From an uncultured Asticcacaulis sp. (GTDB lineage Bacteria > Pseudomonadota > Alphaproteobacteria > Caulobacterales > Caulobacteraceae): a stretch of DNA of 5,395 nucleotides. Below, in pieces: positions 1 through 4,986 of the stretch (position 1 is the first letter of the stretch; every line of letters starts with the position of its first letter). The DNA lies in NCBI GenBank assembly GCA_946480125.1, contig CAMLIY010000218.1, positions 1-5,395 of the forward strand. Direction: 5' to 3'. The position numbers and the translations under genes are program-made. Below the pieces are notes generated by a model that saw only the letters and a program-made list of their open reading frames with translations, ran no database searches and had not been told where the DNA came from.

Positions 1-689
1 TCGCGGGTACGCTCGTCGGTTATCTGAAATTCTGTTACCGAACAACGCGCTGGACTATAGAAGGTCAGAAACCGGTTGAAGCGATCTGGGATGGCAAGGG
101 CCCGGTCGTGCTGATGTTCTGGCATGGCCGCCTGCATCTGGGGCATGCTTCCTGGCCGCGCGACCGCGGGCAGCCCGTCTGTGTCCTTGCCTCGATGTCG
201 AAAAGCGGCGAAGTCAGCATGAAGATCAATACGCGCTTCGGCTATCATTCCATTCGCGGCTCCTCGGCCAAGAAGTCCGACCCTACCAAACAGAAAGGCG
301 GCGCCCAGGCTTTTCGTGATTTGATCCGCTGGATACGCGGTGACCGGGAAACCGGCGGGCGCTGCGTCGCCATGACGCCAGATGGCCCGCGGGGACCGGC
401 GCGCGTCATGACCGAGGGTTCGCTCAAGCTGTCGCAAATGTCCGGCGCGCCGCTGGTGGTCCTGGGCCAGTCAACCCGTCGCTATATAGAATTCAATACC
501 TGGGACCGCATGCGCATTCCCCTGCCTTTCACGCGTGGCGCCATGGTGTGGGGCGTTCTGCCGGCCATACCCGCCGATACGAATGAAGCACAGATGGAAA
601 CATTGCGCCTTGAAGCCGAAACCGCTCTGACCGCCGTTACGGATCGTGCCGATGCGATACTGGGCCTGTCGCCGCGGAAAAGCCGATGA
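1..689 (+). CDS. DUF374-family lysophospholipid/lipid A acyltransferase-like protein (5' end outside window)
   Basis: Reading frame 3 is open from the left edge, so the gene is cut at its start; about 228 residues are visible, probably all but the first few. The diagnostic DUF374 motifs are present: FWHGR (visible residues 39-43, the histidine of the LPLAT-like active site), a SMSKSGE segment, an IRGSS segment, and TPDGPRGP (125-132). Between RGSS and GGAQAF there is a lysine-rich stretch (AKKSDPTKQK) absent from the shortest family members. The family transfers acyl chains to membrane lipids at the inner membrane. One DUF374 branch, LpxJ, is a lipid A late acyltransferase. The stop TGA (687-689) overlaps the waaA ATG as ATGA, implying one operon and translational coupling. 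Placement beside waaA and lpxK makes lipid A acylation the best guess, but the acceptor and acyl chain cannot be read from the sequence. Confidence 0.9.
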   Translation, partial: AGTLVGYLKFCYRTTRWTIEGQKPVEAIWDGKGPVVLMFWHGRLHLGHASWPRDRGQPVCVLASMSKSGEVSMKINTRFGYHSIRGSSAKKSDPTKQKGGAQAFRDLIRWIRGDRETGGRCVAMTPDGPRGPARVMTEGSLKLSQMSGAPLVVLGQSTRRYIEFNTWDRMRIPLPFTRGAMVWGVLPAIPADTNEAQMETLRLEAETALTAVTDRADAILGLSPRKSR

Positions 690-1963
690 GCCTCACCCTC
701 TCCCTTTATCAACGATTGATGGGCGCGGCGCATGTCATGGCGCCGGGACTGCTGCAAAGACGTGTCAAGCGTGGCAAGGAGGATGTGGCGCGCTGGAGGG
801 AGAGGCTCGGGCGCACTGACCGAGCACGCCCCGACGGCCGCCTTGTCTGGTTCCATGGCGTGAGCGTGGGCGAAAGCCTGTCCGCCTTACCCGTTATTGT
901 CGCCATGACGGCGGAACGGCCTGACCTGAATATTCTGATCACTTCGGCTACCACTACCTCTGCGGATATTCTGGCCAAGCGGTTGCCCGCCAGCGTCATC
1001 CACCAGTTCGCCCCAATCGATACCCCCCAGGCGGTAAAAGCGTTCCTCGATCACTGGCAGCCTGATCTGGCCATCTTTATCGAGAGCGATATATGGCCCA
1101 CACAGTTGCGCGAACTGACACGACGCGGCACGCCGCAGGTGCTGCTCAGTGCCCGTATAACCGAAAAAACCTATAAAGGCTGGCAGCGTTTCAAAGGCGC
1201 AATACGCCCTTTGCTCACCGGGTATAGCCTCGTCATGGCCCAGGACAAGGCCAGCGAGGAGCGGCTGAAAACCATGGGGGTAAAGCCAGGCTCCCGCGCC
1301 AATCTAAAAACCATCGGCGCACCCCTGCCCGTCGATGCCAAGGCGCTTTCAGAGCTGAAAAAACGCATAGGCAGGCAGTTCGTCTATTTCGCCGCCAGCA
1401 CGCATTATGGCGAAGATACCCTGGTCGCCAAAGCGCTGGAACCGGCCTTGTGGGGCGGCGACCTGCTGATCCTGGCGCCACGCCATCCGATCCGCGCCGC
1501 AGAGATAAGGCTCGATCTCGAAGCCTTGGGCCTGAAAGTGGCGCAGCGCTCGAAAGACGAACCGATCACCAGCCAGACGCATATTTACCTGGCCGATACC
1601 CTGGGCGAACTGGGCCTGTTTTTCTCCGTGGCGAACATAACCTTAATGGCGGGCAGCTTTCTGGAAGATATCGGCGGCCATAATCCGCTGGAAGCGGCCC
1701 GCCTTGGCAAGTGCGTCATCACGGGGCCCGATATCAGCAACTGGGCCGGCATCTATGCTGAATTGCTGGAGGCCGATGCCGCCTATCGTGTGAAAGGTAC
1801 GGCCGAACTGGGCTTTCTGTTAAGCCAGCTTCGCCAGCACCCGGAGGCGGTCAGGGCGGCGGATATGCGCGCGCTGGATGCCAGCCGCAAGGAAGCTGAC
1901 ACGCTTGATATTGTCTGGACGGCGTTGGAGCCGCTGCTGCCGGAAGCTGTGCATGACGATTAA
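686..1963 (+). CDS. waaA: 3-deoxy-D-manno-octulosonic acid (Kdo) transferase
   Basis: This 425-residue protein, normal for the family, transfers Kdo from CMP-Kdo to the lipid A precursor at the cytoplasmic face of the inner membrane, the first step of inner-core synthesis. It is a GT-B fold enzyme of family GT30. The N-terminus (LSLYQRLMG, then RRVKRGKEDVARWRERLG, residues 5-42) is the usual membrane-anchoring start. WFHGVSVGE (55-63) carries the catalytic base Glu63. ESDIWP (133-138), RHPIR (266-270), DTLGELGLFF (304-313), GGHNPLEAA (330-338) and GPDISNW (347-353) are the remaining family signatures, the C-terminal ones lining the CMP-Kdo site. Where relatives often have TSGT, this one has TSAT (86-89), a mild change. 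The ATG is fixed by the ATGA overlap with the upstream gene; the SD there is weak (GGAAAAG), which suggests coupling. Whether it adds one, two or more Kdo units cannot be told. Confidence 0.97.
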   Translation: MSLTLSLYQRLMGAAHVMAPGLLQRRVKRGKEDVARWRERLGRTDRARPDGRLVWFHGVSVGESLSALPVIVAMTAERPDLNILITSATTTSADILAKRLPASVIHQFAPIDTPQAVKAFLDHWQPDLAIFIESDIWPTQLRELTRRGTPQVLLSARITEKTYKGWQRFKGAIRPLLTGYSLVMAQDKASEERLKTMGVKPGSRANLKTIGAPLPVDAKALSELKKRIGRQFVYFAASTHYGEDTLVAKALEPALWGGDLLILAPRHPIRAAEIRLDLEALGLKVAQRSKDEPITSQTHIYLADTLGELGLFFSVANITLMAGSFLEDIGGHNPLEAARLGKCVITGPDISNWAGIYAELLEADAAYRVKGTAELGFLLSQLRQHPEAVRAADMRALDASRKEADTLDIVWTALEPLLPEAVHDD

Positions 1964-2963
1964 GACGCCCGACTGGTGGTACAGGAAGCATGCGGCCGGC
2001 GCGCCTTGGTGGCGACCGGTGCTGTGGCCGCTGTCACTGATCTGGCGGACAGTCAATGCCATCAAGACGGCCAATACCAAACCTTACAGATCGTCGCTGT
2101 TTGTCATCAGTGTCGGTAATCTGACACTTGGCGGTTCTGGCAAGACACCGGTAACCGGCGCCCTGCTCGATCTTCTGACGCCCGAGGCCGTCGGCCTGTC
2201 GCGTGGCCATGGTGGCAGCCTCACCGGTCCCATCAATGTTGATCCGCATATTCATACGGCGGCCGAGGTGGGCGACGAACCTCTTATGCTGGCACAGGCG
2301 CATGCCTTCGTCATCGCGCGCGACAGGGCGGCCGGTTTGCGCCTGATCGAGAAACGCCGCAAGGCGCCAAAACCAACCATTGCCGTGGTCGATGACGCTC
2401 ACCAGAATCTGAAAATCACAAAGGATCTTCATATACTGGTCATCGATGGCGATACGCGCAATGGCGCCTGGCCCTTTGGCGATGGCGGCATCTGCCCGTA
2501 TGGCCCGATGCGCGAACCCTTTCCGCACGGGCTGCAACGCGCAGATATCTGCGTGCTGTGGATGCCGGACGACGACGCCAGGCCCGATCCGGAATTGATC
2601 CGCCTGCTGGGTGACAAACCTGTGTTTATCGCCCGGCTCCAGGCCAATGCCCCGGCCATCCCCAGCGCCGTTTATGGTTTTGCCGGTATTGCCAAGCCGT
2701 GGAAATTCGAGACGACCCTGCGCAGCGAAGATTATGACATCGCCGGTTTCGAAGGCTTCCCCGATCACGCCGCCCTTAAACCCGCCGAATTGGAAGCACT
2801 GGCGGCCAAGGCGGCGGCGGCCGATGCCCGCCTGATCACCACGCAGAAAGACTGGATCAAACTGACGCCGGCATGGCGCGACCGCATCGCCTGTCTGCCG
2901 ATTATCGCCAAATTCGATGATGAAGCCGGCATCGAGGACCTGATCCGGTCGCGGCAACCTTAA
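1953..2963 (+). CDS. lpxK: tetraacyldisaccharide 4'-kinase (lipid A 4'-kinase)
   Basis: A 336-residue enzyme that phosphorylates the 4' position of the tetraacyl disaccharide 1-phosphate, giving lipid IVA, the WaaA acceptor. The frame is open upstream to a codon at 1878, but ATG 1953 is preferred: GGAAG lies 6 nt before it, it gives the family-typical start (TPDWWYRKHAAGAPWW), and it overlaps waaA by only 11 nt. Seen in order: an N-terminal hydrophobic/amphipathic segment (about 19-35), Walker A GNLTLGGSGKTP (55-66, Lys64), LSRGHGG (82-88), VGDEP (106-110), Walker B-like VVDDAHQN (145-152), PYGPMREP (182-189), GFAGIAKP (242-249), FPDH (269-272, His272) and TTQKD (296-300). Asp108 of GDEP and His272 are the likely counterparts of the Asp/His dyad proposed for the Aquifex enzyme. 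Oddity: the usual DDGFQN/H is DDAHQN here, and GGTGKT is GGSGKT. Last gene of the operon; no strong terminator follows. Confidence 0.96.
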   Translation: MTIKTPDWWYRKHAAGAPWWRPVLWPLSLIWRTVNAIKTANTKPYRSSLFVISVGNLTLGGSGKTPVTGALLDLLTPEAVGLSRGHGGSLTGPINVDPHIHTAAEVGDEPLMLAQAHAFVIARDRAAGLRLIEKRRKAPKPTIAVVDDAHQNLKITKDLHILVIDGDTRNGAWPFGDGGICPYGPMREPFPHGLQRADICVLWMPDDDARPDPELIRLLGDKPVFIARLQANAPAIPSAVYGFAGIAKPWKFETTLRSEDYDIAGFEGFPDHAALKPAELEALAAKAAAADARLITTQKDWIKLTPAWRDRIACLPIIAKFDDEAGIEDLIRSRQP

Positions 2964-2981
2964 CCCGGCAGATTGCCCGGC

Positions 2982-3011
2982 TTGCCATATCTGCGGATTT
3001 GCGCTTAGAAT
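2982..3011 (+). promoter_or_regulatory. Candidate sigma70-type promoter for the GH5 gene
   Basis: TTGCCA (2982-2987) matches TTGACA at 5 of 6 positions. TAGAAT (3006-3011) matches TATAAT at 5 of 6 after an 18-nt spacer. Transcription would start near 3018 and leave a long leader before the GH5 ATG at 3253. The perfect palindrome TGACGTCA (3011-3018) sits at the predicted start and could be an operator. Many alphaproteobacterial promoters depart from the E. coli consensus, so this is only a candidate. Confidence 0.35.
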
Positions 3012-3064
3012 GACGTCAATAATAAAACAAATGCCAAACCTGGAATTTGGTCGGAGGGGATACG

Positions 3065-3238
3065 GTGTTCAGGAAACTGACAGGCTTGGGCCTGGATCTA
3101 TCTTGCCGCGGGACTTACCGTCCCGTTTACGCTGTCTTGCGTCTTTTTACCCGCAATGTGAAACACGCGGCGATTTGTTCATTCGGCACGTCTCATAACC
3201 ACGGCTCGATTCCGCCTGTACGTCCTTATCCTCTTTAA
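3065..3238 (+). CDS. Doubtful small leader ORF (57 codons, GTG start)
   Basis: GTG at 3065 lies 7 nt after a strong Shine-Dalgarno GGAGG (3053-3057), an arrangement as good as that of any gene in the window. The frame runs 57 codons and its TAA ends 14 nt before the GH5 ATG. Against it: I recognise no family, the C-terminal half is compositionally unlike its neighbours (rich in T-ending codons) and the frame crosses several hairpins. After a +1 shift near 3080, frame 3 would give a hydrophobic tail (AWIYLAAGLTVPFTLSCVF region) ending at a TGA at 3158-3160. The site could therefore be a degraded small membrane-protein gene, a leader peptide or chance. Confidence 0.18.
   Translation: MFRKLTGLGLDLSCRGTYRPVYAVLRLFTRNVKHAAICSFGTSHNHGSIPPVRPYPL
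3109..3125 (+). other. Small perfect hairpin in the GH5 leader
   Basis: CGGGAC and GTCCCG form a perfect 6-bp stem around the loop TTACC, followed by only three T residues. Downstream, ACGC/GCGT (3129-3142) is followed by CTTTTT (3143-3148). Together they resemble a weak attenuator in the leader of the GH5 transcript, but each stem is short and could be chance in GC-rich DNA. Confidence 0.3.
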
Positions 3239-3252
3239 AGGAACAGCCTCCT

Positions 3253-4437
3253 ATGCACTTAGCACCGACATCATGGGCCAAGGCCCTCCTGCTGACCGCC
3301 ACCGTTCTGACAGCCGTCGCCCTGCCAGGCGCCACCCTGGCTCAGATACCGACATCAACCGCCGCAGGACCGGATGCGTCACACAATGTATCCGGCAGCC
3401 GCGAATCCCAAATCGTTCAGGATCAGATCCGCAGCTTCAACAGCCTGGTCGGCACCTGGCCCAAATATACCGAGATATCCGCGCAGGATCAGGTGGCCGC
3501 CATGGGCCCCGGCATCAATATCATTGGTGGCTATGATCCTTACTGGACCGGCGAGAAGACCACCTTCACCGATGCTGACATCAAACGTGTCAAGGATGCC
3601 GGTTTCAAGACCATCCGCGTGCCTCTGTTCACCTTCAAGCATATCGCCGATACCCAGGGCCATCTGGATCCCAAGTGGCTGGATCGGCTGGATCATATTA
3701 TTGACCTGGCGATTGATAACAAACTGACCGTCATTCTCGACGAGCATGACTTTGAAGACTGCGCCAAGGATGTCGACGCCTGCGCGATCCTGCTGCCCAA
3801 TATCTGGTACGATCTGTCGGAGCGCTACAAAGATGCGCCCAGTTCAGTGGTTTTCGAGTTGCTGAACGAACCGAACGGAGGCGTTGATGCCAAGATATGG
3901 AACACCTGGGTGCCGGATCTGATCAGCATTGTGCGCGAAACCAATCCGACACGGAATATCATCGTAGGCCCGGTGATGTGGAACAGTGCCGATCAGTTGC
4001 AGAATCTGGAGCTGCCGGCGGCCGATCGTCACCTGATCGCCACCTTCCACTATTATACGCCGATGGAATTCACTCATCAGGGCGCCAGTTGGGCGGGGCC
4101 TGACCTGCAAAAACTACGCGGTGTTCACTGGACCGGCACGACCCAGCAACAGGCCGCGATAGACACCACTTTCGACAAGGTGGTTGCCTGGTCAAAGGCC
4201 AATAACCGCCCGATCTTCCTCGGAGAATACGGCACCTACGGCAAATTCAACGATCAGATGGATGACCGCGCCGCCTGGACCCGTGCCGTTTCCAAGGCGG
4301 CGGATGATCGCGGTTTTGCCCGCGCCTACTGGTATTATCAGGATGGCGGCGGCTTCGGCGTCTGGGATGCGGAGAAAGGCCAGTGGGTCAAGCCGCTGCT
4401 GAAGGCCCTGCTGCCGAACAGCCCGGCCGCCCAATAA
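3253..4437 (+). CDS. Secreted glycoside hydrolase family 5 protein (cellulase-like endoglucanase)
   Basis: A 394-residue protein with a Sec signal peptide: residues 1-30 have a positive N-region, a hydrophobic core (ALLLTATVLTAVAL) and an ATLA|Q cleavage site, so it acts in the periplasm or outside. The rest is one GH5 (clan GH-A) TIM barrel. Visible landmarks are GPGINIIGGYDPYW (85-98), IRVP (121-124), DEHDF with His165, FELLNEP (201-207) with acid/base Glu206, HYYTPMEFTHQGASW (266-280), FLGEYG (322-327) with nucleophile Glu325, and YWYYQDGGGFGVWD near the end. All catalytic residues are present, so it should be a retaining beta-glycosidase. Cellulose or another beta-1,4-glucan is the likely substrate, but GH5 also includes mannanases and others. 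The only two cysteines of the mature protein, Cys170 and Cys177, probably form a disulfide. SD AAGGA stands 10 nt before the ATG. It has its own candidate promoter and terminator, and no carbohydrate-binding module. Confidence 0.94.
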   Translation: MHLAPTSWAKALLLTATVLTAVALPGATLAQIPTSTAAGPDASHNVSGSRESQIVQDQIRSFNSLVGTWPKYTEISAQDQVAAMGPGINIIGGYDPYWTGEKTTFTDADIKRVKDAGFKTIRVPLFTFKHIADTQGHLDPKWLDRLDHIIDLAIDNKLTVILDEHDFEDCAKDVDACAILLPNIWYDLSERYKDAPSSVVFELLNEPNGGVDAKIWNTWVPDLISIVRETNPTRNIIVGPVMWNSADQLQNLELPAADRHLIATFHYYTPMEFTHQGASWAGPDLQKLRGVHWTGTTQQQAAIDTTFDKVVAWSKANNRPIFLGEYGTYGKFNDQMDDRAAWTRAVSKAADDRGFARAYWYYQDGGGFGVWDAEKGQWVKPLLKALLPNSPAAQ

Positions 4438-4445
4438 ACGAACGG

Positions 4446-4473
4446 AAAGGACGCCCACACCGGCGTCCTTTTT
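4446..4473 (+). terminator. Rho-independent terminator of the GH5 gene
   Basis: AAAGGACGCC (4446-4455) and GGCGTCCTTT (4462-4471) form a perfect 10-bp stem with the 6-nt loop CACACC, ending in a run of five T (4469-4473). It begins 8 nt after the GH5 stop. It separates the hydrolase gene from the small downstream gene. Confidence 0.92.
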
Positions 4474-4539
4474 GCTTTCATCTGTACAAGCTCCGTCACG
4501 CTGTCTATGACGTGCGCTTTATATTTGAGGGACGCGCCC

Positions 4540-4851
4540 GTGGTTGCCAAAGCAAAACGATCTATGGAAGATATGGCCAAGGTGGATGGCGTTGAATTCC
4601 GCTGGCATATTCATCGCGAACCCCAGTGGGCGTCAGTCGATGGCGCCAAGGGTCTCTGCCTGTCGGTACAGCACGCTGAAAATCCGCAGAAAGTCCTGCT
4701 GCTGGAATATCCGTTTCCGAAGCCGAGCCGCCATGCCCAGCGCCCGAAGATCGACAAGCGCGATGTGGCTATCCAGATCGGCAAGGCCATTGCCGATGGC
4801 TGGGAGCCGGAATCGCGCGGCAAACCCTTTACATATATGATTGAAGGCTAG
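4540..4851 (+). CDS. Small conserved-looking protein of unknown function
   Basis: A 103-residue soluble protein with no signal peptide, membrane segment or catalytic motif that I recognise. GTG 4540 is chosen because GAGGGA (4527-4532) ends 7 nt before it. An upstream ATG at 4507 and internal ATGs at 4564 and 4573 lack a properly spaced SD. The N-terminus is basic (VAKAKRS). The body reads VDGVEFRWHIHREPQW (15-30), then KGLCLSVQHAENPQKVLLLEYPFPKPS (37-63), an alternating pattern suggesting beta strands. The last part is an amphipathic helix (KRDVAIQIGKAIADGWEP, 73-90) and a short PFTYMIEG tail. The layout of strands, helix with GW.P, then G.PF tail resembles small hypothetical proteins I have seen in several bacterial phyla; this is memory, not a search. 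The upstream terminator suggests its own promoter; TATATT (4520-4525) is -10-like but has no good -35. It converges on purD. Confidence 0.75.
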   Translation: MVAKAKRSMEDMAKVDGVEFRWHIHREPQWASVDGAKGLCLSVQHAENPQKVLLLEYPFPKPSRHAQRPKIDKRDVAIQIGKAIADGWEPESRGKPFTYMIEG

Positions 4852-4979
4852 GCTTGAGACTCAATTAGCCACCGTAGGCTCTAAGCAAGAGCTTTCAGGC
4901 GAATAATTAGCCGGCAAGTGACGCAGGTACGCTTGTACCTGCTAGTGCAGACTGCGTATTAGTCGTCGAAAGCTCTTGC
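4852..4979. other. Convergent intergenic gap filled with palindromes
   Basis: These 128 nt separate the small + strand gene from purD on the - strand. No ORF or RNA gene of a known family is recognisable. A GGCT...AGCC palindrome with TTGAGACTCAA at its core covers 4851-4870. The octamer AATTAGCC occurs twice (4863-4870 and 4905-4912) and TAGGCT twice (4849-4854 and 4875-4880). The remainder is the large inverted repeat described separately. There is no T-run typical of a simple terminator on either strand. Confidence 0.6.
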
Positions 4980-4986
4980 TTAGAGC
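4878..4986. repeat. 109-nt nested inverted repeat with perfect 19-nt ends
   Basis: The left arm GCTCTAAGCAAGAGCTTTC (4878-4896) is the exact reverse complement of 4968-4986. Pairing continues inward: after one bulged A (4897), G4898-C4967, a G-T pair, then CGAATAAT (4900-4907) against ATTAGTCG (4958-4965) with one mismatch. The arms therefore pair over about 29 positions. The 50-nt centre (4908-4957) holds a second, perfect hairpin: GCAGGTAC / GTACCTGC around GCTT. The right arm contains the last codon and the stop of purD. No target-site duplication flanks it. Possible identities are a MITE or REP-type element, a bidirectional terminator between convergent genes, or a structured RNA. What I see is the symmetry; any function is inference. 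Confidence 0.9.
4923..4942. repeat. Inner 8-bp perfect hairpin at the centre of the large inverted repeat
   Basis: GCAGGTAC (4923-4930), loop GCTT, GTACCTGC (4935-4942). It lies almost at the middle of the 109-nt structure. A competing pairing exists between ACGCAG (4921-4926) and CTGCGT (4952-4957), so two alternative inner folds are possible. Confidence 0.85.

Larger units (their letters stand above)
2964..3252. other. Intergenic region between lpxK and the GH5 gene
   Basis: This 289-nt gap has no recognisable gene. Just after the lpxK stop there is an imperfect stem (2965-2973 with 2989-2996, one bulged G, 15-nt loop) without a clear T-run, so at best a weak terminator. A promoter-like pair follows (2982-3011). 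Further on come a perfect 6-bp hairpin (CGGGAC 3109-3114 with GTCCCG 3120-3125, 5-nt loop), a 4-bp stem followed by CTTTTT (3129-3148), and a bulged stem CCGC...GCGG enclosing GTG-AAA-CAC (3151-3170). A strong SD-like GGAGG (3053-3057) precedes a GTG at 3065. The final stretch holds the SD AAGGA (3238-3242) of the GH5 gene, 10 nt before its ATG. The region thus looks like a promoter plus a roughly 235-nt leader. Confidence 0.5.

Noticed and set aside
482..856. - strand frame across the DUF374/waaA junction
   Set aside because: It is antisense to two well-supported coupled genes and its translation shows no recognisable domain.
1878..1952. Upstream extension of lpxK to a start at 1878
   Set aside because: It would overlap waaA by 86 nt and add an arginine-rich, non-family sequence. 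ATG 1953 has an SD at the right distance and gives the normal LpxK N-terminus.
2034..2957. Long open frame (307 codons) on the - strand opposite lpxK
   Set aside because: It lies wholly antisense to lpxK, whose motifs are unmistakable. The translation shows no family motif; it is a codon-bias shadow of GC-rich DNA.
2964..2996. Rho-independent terminator after lpxK
   Set aside because: The stem is imperfect with a 15-nt loop and no adequate T-run, so I did not list it as a terminator.
3010..3198. Alternative 62-codon frame in the GH5 leader, starting at ATG 3010
   Set aside because: Its ATG overlaps the predicted -10 element and has no Shine-Dalgarno. The product resembles nothing, and it overlaps the better-supported GTG frame.
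4507..4539. Earlier ATG start for the small protein at 4507
   Set aside because: No SD is positioned before it, and the added residues look unlike the rest of the protein. GAGGGA is well spaced for GTG 4540.
4878..4986. Integron attC site
   Set aside because: The size and imperfect symmetry are similar, but the ends lack the GTTRRRY / RYYYAAC core boxes and there is no integrase or cassette array in view.
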